DNA of 64,000 bases from NCBI GenBank assembly GCA_030761205.1, contig JAULJL010000025.1, forward strand, positions 5,027,501 through 5,091,500. The letters are read 5' to 3'. The position numbers and the translations under genes were made by a program. Position 1 is the first letter of the stretch. The number at the start of each line of letters is the position of its first letter. A model generated the notes under the pieces. That model had not been told where the DNA came from, made no database searches, and saw only the letters and a program-made list of their open reading frames with translations. Positions 22,041-33,206 of this stretch are shown here, piece after piece. Origin of the DNA: Fremontodendron californicum (lineage: Eukaryota; Streptophyta; Magnoliopsida; Malvales; Malvaceae).

Positions 22041-22611
22041 TGTTGGGCGTGGGTCCTTCCCATGTGGAGGAAAGACTATTTTGCCCTTTGCCCTTTTTAA
22101 TTAAGAGGGCTATTGTATTTTGGTGAGAGGAGTCAGAACCAAAAACAAGAAAAATAAAAGAGGGAGGCGGCAGAGAAGAGAGGAAAGAGTGAGTTGCACA
22201 GTTTTGATCAAGTCGTCGATCGGAGGTTCATCCGTGGTCCGATCTTCTTGATTTTCTGGCAGTGGCTATAGGATACGTAGATGCTGATTGTGTACGGTGA
22301 GAATTTTCATCTGAACACTACAACGTTCTGTTTTGTGTCCGAATAGTAGTCACGTTTTTGGGTGATTTCTCAACTTTCTCTCTTTGATTTTAATATCACT
22401 TGTTGATAGCTAAGTTAGAGTTGTGTACTCATTGTGTTAGCTGAATTATTGTGATATTGTAAACACACTCTCATTATAGTGGAGATTTTGACTGGACTCC
22501 TAAGTCTCGTGGTTTTTACCCTTTGATTTAAAGGGGTTTTCCACGTAAAAATTGTGTGTCTCGTGTGATTGGTTGTTTGTGATTATCCTTGGTTGAATTT
22601 GTGTTGCTAGA

Positions 22612-22645
<34 letters not shown>

Positions 22646-22747
22646 TGTGTAATTTAGTACCATATTTACAGATCCTGTTAATTGGGAGAGAAAGAACTAC
22701 CGGTTGTGCTTTCCTGATTTTTTGGTAAGTTCGGTTTCTGCCCATCA
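22041..22747 (+). repeat. Copia-1 3' LTR (707 bp)
   Basis: Starts TGTTGGGCG directly after the polypurine tract and ends CCCATCA before CTTTA. It differs from the 5' LTR by scattered substitutions and a longer (TA)n run near 22614-22642. Confidence 0.93.
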
Positions 22748-22752
22748 CTTTA

Positions 22753-24014
22753 ATCCCTTGTTTCCTTCATATGAATCATTGCTTGTTTTTCCTTTTTTTA
22801 ATTTGTAAATTTTGAATTTTCCAGATGCTTTGTGGACGAGCAAGAGAGAAAAGTCAATTGCAACCTAAGGTATGTTTGGCTTTGATTTCTATACTTTACA
22901 TTCAAAATTGCTTACCTGAAAATGAATTTCTTAGATTTTACATTAAAGTTTGTTCATTCTTCCTCCATTGAAGCTGAAATGTCATTACATGTATTGTTAG
23001 AGAATTCTAAAATACAATCCTATGTTTATTTTTGATGTTTTAGATTATGGGCTTTCCCTTTGTTCTCCTATTTTTCAGCTAGAGTTGAAAAAAAAAACTT
23101 TATTTAAGTTATTATTGTTAGATTACATTAATATTGACAAGCCTGTGAAACTTTGACACAAGTTTCTTCTTCTTGGCCAGAAAAAGATTATTGATGAATA
23201 TTTTGAAAATTTTTAGTATAATTAATCACTCAAATTAATCCATTATCTTGGGTATCTTGTGTATATTTGACATTCTTTTCAATTTTTTATTTGAATTTGT
23301 AGGATACAAGTGATACTTGATCACGTGGACATCTTCAAAAATTTTATTTTGTTATAAATAGAGAATGACTTTATAGACACTATTGTGAATAGTTGTAATA
23401 ATATTTTAAATTTTAATATAATTTAATATTGTAGTTTTTATGGATTTTAATTTATGTTTATTATCTTATTATTTTAAATAAAGGTAATTACTTTTAATCT
23501 TTATGAATTTGTATAATTAGATTTAAATTTATAATAATGCATTGTTAAATAAAAATAAAAATTAAGATTGGGATATTAAGAACGTTAGTCGTCCCCAATA
23601 GATATTGAAGAAGTCAAATGTCCTCAAAAATGAATTTGAGATAAACCTTTAGGGACATCATTTGTCCCTAATGTACATTAGGGAAAACATTCGTCCTTAA
23701 AAACTAATTCATTTGAAAGATTAGGCTTACTGTATATTTGCTCCCAATACATTATTTTTGGGGACGATAATCGTCTCCAAAAAATGTTCATTTAGAGACG
23801 AAAACCATCCTTAAATATTTTTGATATTTTTTATGAATTTTTGGACGATATTATGGGGACGATTGTTCACAATCATATCTAAAACTTTTCAGAGACATGG
23901 TTTTAGAAGATGACTGTTGGGGACGACTTAAGTCGTCTCTAAAACTTTTGAAGGCAATTTGCAAGTTTTTAAGGATGGTTTTAAGTCATCCCCAAACCTC
24001 TAAATTTTGTAGTG
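22753..24014 (+). mobile_element. CACTA-like (En/Spm) right end with subterminal repeats, left end not found
   Basis: The block ends at CCTCTAAATTTTGTAGTG (24014), the inverted form of a CACTA terminus. Positions 23590-24000 are filled with direct and inverted GGGGACGA/TCGTCCCC-type motifs typical of CACTA subterminal regions. Upstream lie two exon-like pieces with good splice signals: 22825-22869 (15 codons MLCGRAREKSQLQPK between TTTTCCAG and GTATGT) and a last piece at 23303-23320 (DTSDT then TGA). They may be the 3' exons of the element's own gene, cut by Copia-1. I cannot identify the protein. No matching CACTACAAAA start was found. Confidence 0.5.
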
Positions 24015-24045
24015 ATTCCCAAGTTACGGTCTCTTTGTACAAAAA

Positions 24046-25660
24046 AAAAAAAATCGTACATAAGGTCTAATTGTTGAGACCTCTAATCACTAGTTTAAAT
24101 CGGTTTGATAATCAATCAATTAAATTAAAAAAGAATTAAAATAATAAATAAATAAATAATAAATATAATAAATACGTAATAAAGATATATATTTTCCTAA
24201 ATGTTATGATCGTTAATATGGATTTAAAAAATTAAAACTTCTAATCTCATCACATATAATGATTTTTTAAAAATAAGCATAAAATTGGTTTTACGATTTT
24301 TACCTGTTCAACAAAATTTTCATTGGTTTTGTAAATTTTTTGGTTTTATGATATATACTGAACTGGATAGGCTTTTAGTTTTTGATTAAATCGATGATTT
24401 ATATTTGATGTACTGTCAGTGTATAGATCTATACAATGATAGTGAACCATGTGAACCATATGACTCCACTGTTAAAAAATATAGTTATCTGTATTTATTT
24501 TTAAAGATTTTTAAATTTTTAAATTTGTTTATTAATGAGCTGTCATCATAAGATTCATTGTTAGTGTATAGATTTATAAACTGATAATACATCAAATATA
24601 AACTTTTAAATCAATTCGACCGATCAATTTAATCTAATTTTTTTAACACTAATTGAAACAATTAACCACCGTAATAAACAAGTAGAAAAAATGGTTTAGT
24701 AGTCTGAAGTGACAAAAAGCTAACCAATACGTCAGCTCTTCTTTAGGATATACATAATTGCCAATGCCCAATGGTGTTTGATGTTATAGTGACAGAATAT
24801 TAATCATTAATAATGTATATATATATTTTTTTCCTTTTACCTGGATAACTTAGTTCATTTCAAGATTATGTAAGCCAATTTATCGATGGTTGTCAAGTTG
24901 CAACCTCCATTTTAATAAAACTAGAAATATTGTCGTGCTTCATCGCGGACTTAGTTGCTAATGCAATTTATGTAATATTAAGTATCCAAATCTTAATAAT
25001 TTATAACATTATATTTAAAAATAAAATAATATAGAGTTTACATCATTTGAGTTTTATGCATCACAATTCTGTAAGACTTAGTGACTAATAAGTAGATCTA
25101 CTCAAGGGTCGAGTAATTCGTCCGATCCGACAAGTTCGGTCCGGTCGGGCTTGGGTTCAATAATTTAAAAATATTTTTATTTAAATTTAAGTATAAAAAA
25201 TATATAAATATTGATATAAAAATAATTTTTTAATAATTTATGAATAGTAAAATGAGTTTACGAGTCGATTCGAGTTCGGTCCGAAACTGGCTTGTACAAG
25301 GAAAAATAATTTTTCCTGAGCCACGGCCGGGCCCAAAATTTTGAGTCCTCAAACTTTGCCAAATAGCTAGCAATTGAAGACTAAATTTTGTTCCAATTGA
25401 ATATGTGGCATTTAAAAAGCACCTAATGCAGCAAAGTGATTGTCAGGACTTAACTTTAATTGTATGTATATTGAAATTGATATATTGATACTATGAGATG
25501 TTCAGTTCTTATGAGTTTAAAGCTGAACAGAGCACTGCATATATTCAAATGCTTCAACAGAGAGGCACAATAGTAATAATTAGAGCTTTTTGATGTATAG
25601 GGATTACAGCATGAAAAAGGGTTAAGATCATCTTCATTGATTTTTTATTCAATATTTTTT
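24046..25660. repeat. Dispersed duplication, copy 1 (partner 62795-63660)
   Basis: Starts near CGTACATAAGG and shares most of its sequence, in the same order, with 62795-63660, including CAACCTCCATTTTA and the run up to TTGATTTTTTATTCA. Copy 1 has additional internal sequence at about 24921-25489 that copy 2 lacks. No gene is seen. Copy 1 is cut on the right by Copia-3. Confidence 0.8.
24921..25489. mobile_element. Unclassified insertion of about 570 bp inside copy 1
   Basis: Copy 2 of the dispersed duplication reads straight through (CATTTTAGTAAAATACTATG near 63465). Copy 1 has about 570 additional bases holding a GC-richer stretch (CGATCCGACAAGTTCGGTCC) within AT-rich DNA. No ORF, no clear terminal repeats and no convincing target duplication are visible. 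It could be a small non-autonomous element, or a deletion in copy 2. Confidence 0.45.
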
Positions 25661-25784
25661 AATATTCAACAATCTCCACCTTGGCGAGAATCCACAGAGA
25701 GAATTTACTGATCAGAGATTCCTCCATTCCTTCTTCAGGTTTCATACACACCATTACACACATAAGGGCACCTACTGCATTGGC

Positions 25785-28344
25785 ATGATCCATCAATGCA
25801 CTGAGTTTGAAATGTGCCGCCAAAGGAGTACTTACAGATTTGGTCTTATCATTAATGCCAAATCTCTAAAGTACTTTGCTCAGATACTGAGCCTGGGTCA
25901 ATTTGATCACACCATTGATTCTATCTCTCCTGATTTCTATCCCAAGAATTTTTTTGGCTTCTCCAAGATCCTTCATCTCGAACTCTGAGCTCAGTTGAGC
26001 CTTCAGCATGTCGATCTCCACCTTGCCTTTTTCAGCAGATAGACAAATGATCCATCTTGAAGTTTCCAGAAATAAACACAGTGATCAAATTGATTGCGTG
26101 TGTACTTTTCATCATGTCATGAAACAGTCCAACCGTTTGTACAGCTGTCATGGGATTGTTTCAGACCATACAGTGACCGATTCAACTTGCTTTTCTAGTC
26201 TTCGCGACCGGGGACTCCAAAACCATCTGGTTGAGTCATATAAATTTCCTCCTCTAAGGAACCATGGAGGAATGCAGTTTTTACATCAAGTTGAATTAAC
26301 TCAAGGTCATACTGTGCTACTAAAGCCAATAATATTCGAATAGATGCATGCTTAACAACGGGTGAAAATACCTCATTGTAGTCTATTCCTTTCTGGCTTT
26401 GTATCTGATACTGTCTTTGCCGGTAGCACCCTCCTTTTTGGAAAAGACCCATTTGCACCCAATTATTCTTTTGAGTGTTGGAAGTGGAACCAACTTCCAA
26501 GTCTGATTCTGATGAAGTGATGTCATCTCTTCATCCATCGCCTCCTTTCACTGGGCATGCTCGGGGCTGTTTACAGCTTCTTTGTAATTGGTCGGGACAT
26601 CATCGTCAATTACTGGAAGGGCGTATGCCACCATGTCTGTGTACCGAGCAGGTTTTCCGAATACGTCTTTTCGGTCTGCTGGTGGCAATAGATTCAGGTT
26701 GCTGAAAGATTTCCGGTGATGACTCCTCCACTTCAATTAAGGTGTCATCAGATTCTGGTTCAGATTCATCAGTATTTTGACCAGCATCTTCTGATTCAAA
26801 CTCCACCTGCTTTAGAAAATCATGGTTCACATTCTCTGGAGTTGACAGTTTCAGCATTACAGATTCGTCAAAGGCAACATCTCGGCTTACGATGACTTTC
26901 TTTGACTCAGGGTTCCACAGTCGGACTGCCTTTACTCCTTCACTAAAGCCTAAGAAGACAGCTTTCTTGGCTCTAGGATCCAGTTAAGCATCCGAAAAAC
27001 AGCCGATCCAGTTTTAAGACTCTACCTCTAAGGATTTTCCAATCCATGCATCCAATGCTGTAGAGGGTAGTTAATTGATACTCTAAGAGGCCAAGCCTCT
27101 ACTCAAAATGCGTCTCTCAAGCCTCACTGAGATAACTCGAACTCTATCAACCAAAGTTCTAATCATCCGTTCTGCACCTCCATTCTATCGTGGAGTGCCC
27201 GGAGCTTCAAAATGTCTGATCTTCACTTTGAGGAACAGATAATCGCCAATATCAGATCTCAGTATTTTGAGCTTTTTACTGGTCTGGACGGGATCTTCAC
27301 CTCCTACTGTGGATGGGATCTTCACCGTCTACTGGACTGGAGGGGTCTTCACCTCCTACTAGACAGGATCTTCATTGTCTACTGGACGGGATCTCCACCG
27401 TCCACTGGACGGGGTCTTCAACTCCTACTGGACAAGATCTTCACTGTCTACTGGATTGGAGGGGTCTTCACCTCCTACTAGACAGGATCTTCATTGTCTA
27501 CTGGACTAGAGGGGTCTTCACCTCCTACTAGACAGGATCTTCATTGTCTACTGGACGGGATCTCCACCGTCTACTGGACGGAGTCTTCACCTCATACTGG
27601 ACAAGATCTTCACTGGATACTGGACTTTCGCGGATTAACAGGATTCTTCTCCTAGATAGGATATCCACCGCCTACTGGACTGGACTGGACTGGACAGGAT
27701 CTTCACCGTCTACTAGTCCTTCGCGGATTAACTGGATTCTTCTCCTAGATAGGATATCCACCGCCTACTGGACTGGATCTTCACCGTCTACTGGTCCTTC
27801 GCGGATTAACTGGATTCTTCTCCTAGATAGGATATCCACCGCCTACTGGACTGGACTGGACAGGATCTTCACCGTCTACTGGTCCTTCGCAGATTAACAG
27901 GATTCTTCTCCTAGATAGGATATCCACCACCTACTGGACGGGATCTTCACTGTCTACTGAACTGGACTGGACATGATCTTCACCTCTTACTGGACGGGAT
28001 CTTCACTGTCTACTGAACTGGACAGGATCTTCACCTCCTACTGGACGGGATCTTCACTGTCTACTGAACTGGATTGGACAGGATCTTCACCTCCTACTGG
28101 ACGGGATCTCCACCGTCTACTGGACTAGACGGGGTCTTCACCTCCTAATGGACGGGATCTTCACTGTCTACTCCTTCATTCGCGGACTCACAGGTCCAGT
28201 ACTTCGCACTGCCACATGCCAAAGTTACGTGGTGCCATCAAATTTCTCCACCTCGAACTTTGCAGTGGTCATCGAGTTCTTTCTGATGTAAGAACTTGAT
28301 CGTGCGCTGCTGGTTGTTTCAGTTGTCTCTAACGATTCTGCCAT
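25785..28344 (-). pseudogene. Copia-3 gag-pol remnants
   Basis: The gag start at 28344 reads MAESLETTETTSSARSS and then KFEVEKFDGTT before a stop, with the continuation (MWQCEVLDL-like) shifted. After the minisatellite come decayed integrase sequence (27000-27230), the integrase-RT linker (26606-26980; VEESSPEIFQQPES, RPKRRIRKT) and RT (26195-26460; KGIDYNEVFSPVVKHASIRI, LDVKTAFLHGSLEEEIYM). Further RT debris runs to about 25785. Many stops and frameshifts make it non-functional. Confidence 0.82.
27270..28180. repeat. Minisatellite of about 900 bp inside Copia-3
   Basis: Roughly 22-26-bp units built on GGATCTTCAC(C/T)GTCTACTGGAC and CACCTCCTACTGGACGGG alternate over 900 bp. A higher-order unit containing CGCGGATTAACTGGATTCT and GGATATCCACCGCCTACTGG repeats about four times at 27630-27930. 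Plus-strand frames stay open through it only because of the repeat composition. Confidence 0.88.
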
Positions 28345-28919
28345 GGTAATAAAACAAAATTACCAACTCAGAGTTTTTCCCTTATCTGTATGGAAAAATG
28401 GATGCCGCGGTTGAGTCCGGAATAGTCGAAATAGCCAGGAACGGGTCCAACTGTGTAAATTTTGGACACACGGTGAATATTCTACGAATATTCTGCTGCA
28501 GGTGGCTCGAAATGGACTCGGTTTAGCTCAACCGGCTCGAAAAAGTCTCAGAATAGTGTTCTGAAATGGCTCAAAAAATGGCCCAAAAAAATTGGTCGGA
28601 GCTACGGCGACGCGTGGGGCGCGTATGGCGGCGCGTGGGGCGGCACGTGGAGGCTGCTGGTGGCCGGCGCGTGCATCGCGTGGGGCGCGTGGGCTTCACA
28701 CACCTTCAGCCTCTGGAGCGCGTGCGGCGCGTGAGTGAGTGAGGACCACTCGCGGTCCTTCTGGCGGCGCGTGGGAGAGCGTGCAGCGTCTGTTGGAGCT
28801 CCAGTTGATTTTGCTGCACTCCTCTCGACGACCTCTTCAACCTGGTATTTTCAAAACACGATTTGGAGCACTTTTGAAAAACGGACAGAATCGAACAAAC
28901 TCGGTTTTACGTAAAATTT

Positions 28920-28932
28920 GGCTCTGATACCA
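28920..28932 (-). promoter_or_regulatory. Copia-3 primer binding site, initiator tRNA-Met
   Basis: The minus strand reads TGGTATCAGAGCC, 3 nt from the LTR edge at 28936. Confidence 0.88.
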
Positions 28933-28935
28933 ATT

Positions 28936-29398
28936 TGTTGTGCGGAACTAGATCGAGATTACGAAAATCGATAAAAACACACAAAAGAAACACAGATATT
29001 TTACGTGGTTCGGCCAATATGCCTACGTCCACGGGAGGAGGAACAAAGCTTTGTATTTATCGAAGATGGAGTATTACACGAGATACGTATTACAAGTGCT
29101 CTTTCTAGCACACACTCAACACCTCAATACACAAGCTCTAACAGGCAGCTTCTGCCTTCCTACAACCTCTACCGGGAGGGGCTCTCTCTAGAGCTCTCAC
29201 ATCTCTACCGGGAGGGAGCTCTTGGAGCTCACCTTTGGAGCTCTCCAGCTCTCTGGAGCTCTTTTCTTCTCCTCTCTGCCCTTTCATTCTTTCTCTCTTA
29301 CTCTACATGGCCTTTTATAGGCAAATATCATGGTGGGAACACATTTCATGTGGTAGCCACCATAGCCACCATACTTGACTTTGAGCCAATATTCAACA
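28936..29398 (-). repeat. Copia-3 5' LTR (463 bp)
   Basis: Bounded by TGTTGTGCGG and AATATTCAACA in plus orientation. Its inner end adjoins the primer site. The first 68 bp recur near 46065-46131 in the inverted terpene synthase duplication. Confidence 0.8.
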
Positions 29399-30537
29399 CT
29401 TACCACAGTCTGTGTTGGGTATCGATCTATTGCTGTCAGGGCATTCAGAATCACAAGTTTATAGCACGAAGACAAAGATATTCATCGAAAAAGAGAAAGG
29501 GTCAGCACGAGCTTGACTTCCTCTAAACAGTAAAATACATGCAGCCGCCTCTCATCCCTATTATTTAGGCTACTTCTGGGTGATTTCAGATGTTTTATGG
29601 TATCTTGATCAGAAATATTTTAATTATGATCTTCAAATGTAATTTTGATCATATCGTATTTATCGTAATTACGTACGTAATAAATATTATTATCGTCAAT
29701 TACAATAAAAATTAACGATAAATATCAACGACAAAAATTATTAAAATTGTAAAATAACCATCATAATCTCATGATGCTTTTGCTATTTAAATTTTAATTT
29801 GAGAGAATCTTCAAACACAACCATAGAAACCTGGCCACCAGAAACTTCGCTTTCTCGATCTTCCATTTTTTTGCTAATTCAAGGTATATTATTTTATATA
29901 ATGATCTTCCATTATCGCATTGGAATGATCTCTTTGTTCTCACATTGTACGATCTACACTGATTCCATGCATCATGTTTTTCTCGTTTTAATTTGTGGTG
30001 ATGAATACAGTAGTGTCAAATGATTCTTCGGTAAATATATAAAATAAGGTAACAATTTTTCCTGGTTATAAATGCATAATACACTGATTTTTCAGGCCAA
30101 AGAGGCATGGGAGGGACGGGGACCTCGCATCTTGGATTGGAAGTCCAGTGTCGTACTCACTACTTTGCAATCATCTGGTATTTGTTTGTTCGTCGTATGT
30201 ATTAGGAAGATCGTACGAAGTTTCAAGGCGTATAACACAATGTATTATCGTATATATGGATACTTTTGTCCGATAGCAACATATAAAAGTTGTGGTTCAC
30301 ATAAACATAAAATCAGAGAGAAGTAATGAGATACACACAAAAAACAGAAAAAGCAAAATAGTACTACAATCCTATACTAATAGTTGCTCTGACTTAACGT
30401 GCTAATATCAATGTTCTGTAAGTTCTTTAGGTTTTCTGTCTATAAATAGGATCCAACAGAAACCTTATTCTTGTGAAAGAGAAGCCTCAAGAAATTAACA
30501 CACATAATTGACGTTTAGTGTTTTGTAATTTGCAATA
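29399..30537 (+). promoter_or_regulatory. Terpene synthase upstream region
   Basis: From about 29593 this sequence is shared with the inverted pseudogene (reverse complement 45101-46068), and 29737-30210 also with 7741-8240. A TATA box (TATAAATA) is at 30441-30448, which would put the transcript start near 30473 and give a 5'UTR of about 65 nt. The TATA box and the last 200 bp before the ATG are preserved in the pseudogene copy. No other gene is seen. Confidence 0.75.
30441..30448 (+). promoter_or_regulatory. TATA box of the terpene synthase
   Basis: TATAAATA lies 90 bp before the ATG within GTCTATAAATAGGATCC. It is conserved in reverse complement at 45190-45197. Confidence 0.75.
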
Positions 30538-32991
30538 ATGGCAACTGACCTCTTGCACTTGCCCCCTTCTTGCTTATTGATCCGTAAAATTCCAAGACAT
30601 TCCACACCAAGAGCACTTCATGGAACTGCCATGAAATTGAAGATCCATTGCTCTGTCAGCACTCAAAATTCCCAGTTAACTGCTGAAGAAAACAGGAGAT
30701 CCGCCAATTACCAACCCAACATGTGGAATTACGACGTTTTGCAGTCCTTGACTAGTGATGATCAGCAGGTAGCTATATTTCTTAAGCTTTGTTATAACCA
30801 TTTATCAGTACTGAATGAACAATATTCTAGCTCAAGTGACATTAGTTTTGCTCTCAAGCTTTATCTCAATTTGTAATATCTTTTGCAGGTTGAGGTTTAT
30901 GAAGATAGAGCAAAGCAACTGGAGGACAGGGTGAGAAGCATGATCATGAACAATGAAGCACAGTCATTAGAGATTCTTGAACTGATTGATGACGTTCAAC
31001 GACTAGGATTGGGGTATCGGTTCGAGGGTGAAATAAGGAGAGCCCTTGATAGAATTGCATTATTGAAAGATGAAATTAATAAGAGCTTACATGCCACTGC
31101 TCTCTGCTTCAGGCTGCTTAGACAGCATGGTTATAAGGTCTCTCAAGGTACGTACCAATACCATGATCTATAACTTCATCTCTTTTCAGAAAATTGCCCA
31201 AGTTGCAACATTTGTCACTGTAAAAAGTACTTTTCGGTAATCTTTCCAACATTCCAAGTTTAATTTATGGATATTTGGATTGAGTGATACTCTTTGTTTA
31301 AACACAGATGTATTTAGTAGTTTCAAAGACCAAAATGGCTCATTCAAGGCAAGCCTTAGCGAGGATGTGAAGGGAATGCTAAGCCTGTATGAAGCTTCAT
31401 ACTTTGCCTTTGAAGGAGAAAATCTCTTGGACGAAGCCAAGGAGTTCACAAGAATGCATCTCAATAACCCCAAAGTAAACATAACCAAAAGCCTAGTCCA
31501 ACAAGTAAATCATGCTTTGGAGCTTCCCCTGAACCGCAGAATGCAAAGGTTAGAAGCTCGTTGGACCATCGAATCATACAGTAGAAGACAAGATGTAAAC
31601 CAAGTGGTTCTTGAACTGGCTAAATTGGATTTTAACAGGGTGCAATCGGAGCACCAGATAGAACTGCGAGACATGTCCAGGTCAGATTCTTCAAAAGAAA
31701 AATTATATAAGTATATTCTTTCATTTCCAGCTTACAAACAAATAACCATGGGCTTATTGGATTGATATATGCAATTAATTTGGCTTCTCTTGTGTGATTT
31801 AGATGGTGGAGGGCCATGGGACTCTCAAACAAGCTAAGCTTCGCTAGAGACAGACTAACGGAATGCTTCTTCTGGGCTCTTGGGATGGTTCCTGAACCTC
31901 AATTTTGTAACTGCAGAAAATCTCTGACAAAAATTACAAAACTGATAACCATCCTAGATGATGTTTACGATGTTTATGGGACTGCGGATGAATTGGAGCA
32001 GTTTACAGATGCTGTCGAAAGGTCCTTATTATCGCCAGAGAATTCGCGAGTCCACTTACAATTTTTAGTTAATACTTGGTAGCTGTTTACTGACTGATTC
32101 TTAATGTTATTTGCAGATGGGATATCAATATTGTGAATGATCTTCCAGATTATATGAAGTTATGCTTCTTAGCTCTTTACAATAGCGTCAATGAGATGGC
32201 TTACGACATTCTTAAGGAGCAAGGGGAATTTGTTCTACCATACTTGACAAAAGCGGTATACTATATATTCCATAGACTCAATTTTACATAAATTTTTAGT
32301 TTATATATATATATATGTTTTATTCAAATTTCTTTTGCTATAAGCATTGACGTCTTACTTTTCTTTCAGTGGACTGATTTATTGAAGGCGTTCTTACAAG
32401 AAGCAAAATGGGGTTACAACAAGCAAACGCCAAAATTTGAGGAATATCTTGAAAATGCATGGATTTCAATCTCAGGGCCTCTTATATTGGTTCATGCCTA
32501 CTTTTTACTGGGTCAAAGCATAGCAAAGGAGGAGCTTGAGTGCTTAGAAAAGTATCATAATCTCTTGCGTTGGCCATCCATTATCTTTCGACTTTGCAAT
32601 GACTTAGTTGGTTCCAAGGTACTTACATCTATTATACAACCTTTTCCTCTCTGATTTTGTTGGTCCTTCTATAATTCTGATTCCTTTGTTTTTCCTTTTG
32701 ATGCAGGCTGAGATAGAGAGAGGTGACACTTCAGGTATCTTATGTTACATGCGTGAAACTGGTTTGTCGGAGGAGTCGGCAAGAAAACACATTAGCAATT
32801 TGATAGATGAGGCGTGGAAAAAGATGAACCAAGATGGACTTGAAGGCTCTCGCTTTGAGAAGGTTTTCGTAGCAATGGCATTTAACCTTGCTCGTCAGGC
32901 CCATTGCCACTACCAGTACGGAGATGGTCATGGAGCCCCAGATGAAAGATCTAAGAACCGAGTTACGTCTTTGTTAATCGAGCCCATCTAG
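30538..32991 (+). CDS. TPS-b type monoterpene synthase, plastid-targeted (584 aa, 7 exons)
   Basis: Predicted exons: 30538-30768, 30889-31147, 31308-31680, 31803-32021, 32117-32255, 32370-32618 and 32707-32991. All introns are GT-AG, phases are compatible, and the spliced frame is 585 codons with TAG at 32989. The family ionises geranyl diphosphate in plastids to make monoterpenes. The first 50 or so residues are Ser/Arg-rich with no acidic run, as in a transit peptide. RRX8W (RRSANYQPNMW) is at 53-63, RDR lies upstream of the active site, and DDVYD is at 340-344. The second metal motif is NDLVGSKAE (484-492), with Gly488 where Ser/Thr is usual. Length and exon structure are typical of TPS-b. 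The product (linalool, ocimene, terpineol or other) cannot be told from sequence alone. Confidence 0.92.
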
Positions 32992-33000
32992 CTTGCGGAG

Positions 33001-33146
33001 AGGCCCATCTCACTTGTTGGGAGATGAGCATATTTTAACTAGCTTAAATTAAGAAGGGAAGAACAAAAAAGGTTGGAAATATTTATAACTTTTTAAATTA
33101 TAAATATCTCTATCCATGTAAATAGAGATATGGATACGCTTGGCAA

Positions 33147-33206
<60 letters not shown>

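Larger units (their letters stand above)
15276..22747 (+). mobile_element. Copia-1: Ty1/Copia LTR retrotransposon, complete ends, nested insertion
   Basis: LTRs start TGTTGGG and end CCCATCA and are flanked by the 5-bp target duplication CTTTA (15271-15275 and 22748-22752). The primer site is complementary to initiator tRNA-Met and the polypurine tract is at 22027-22038. Integrase precedes reverse transcriptase, which defines Copia; the overall protein resembles Tnt1/Tork-type elements. A Gypsy-type solo LTR (19437-21457) interrupts the RT/RNase H region. The two LTRs differ at several positions, so the insertion is older than the Gypsy element at 46905. Confidence 0.93.
25661..29398 (-). mobile_element. 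Copia-3: decayed Ty1/Copia element, minus strand
   Basis: A full 5' LTR is at 28936-29398 and an initiator-Met primer site is adjacent. Only the last 11 bp (AATATTCAACA, 25661-25671) of the other LTR remain, next to a polypurine tract read as AAGGTGGAGAT. Gag, integrase and RT pieces are recognisable but full of stops and shifts. RNase H is gone, and a minisatellite fills the space between gag and integrase. It predates the inverted terpene synthase pseudogene, because that duplication includes part of its LTR. Confidence 0.85.

Noticed and set aside
27212..27897. Three overlapping plus-strand frames with repeated LLDRIF/STGRD-like peptides
   Set aside because: They are the translation of the minisatellite inside Copia-3; openness comes from the repeat unit lacking stops in those frames.
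28600..28770. GC-rich island with GGCGCGTGG-type units as a possible CpG promoter
   Set aside because: It lies just inside the Copia-3 primer site, in its untranslated leader, and no gene follows on either strand.
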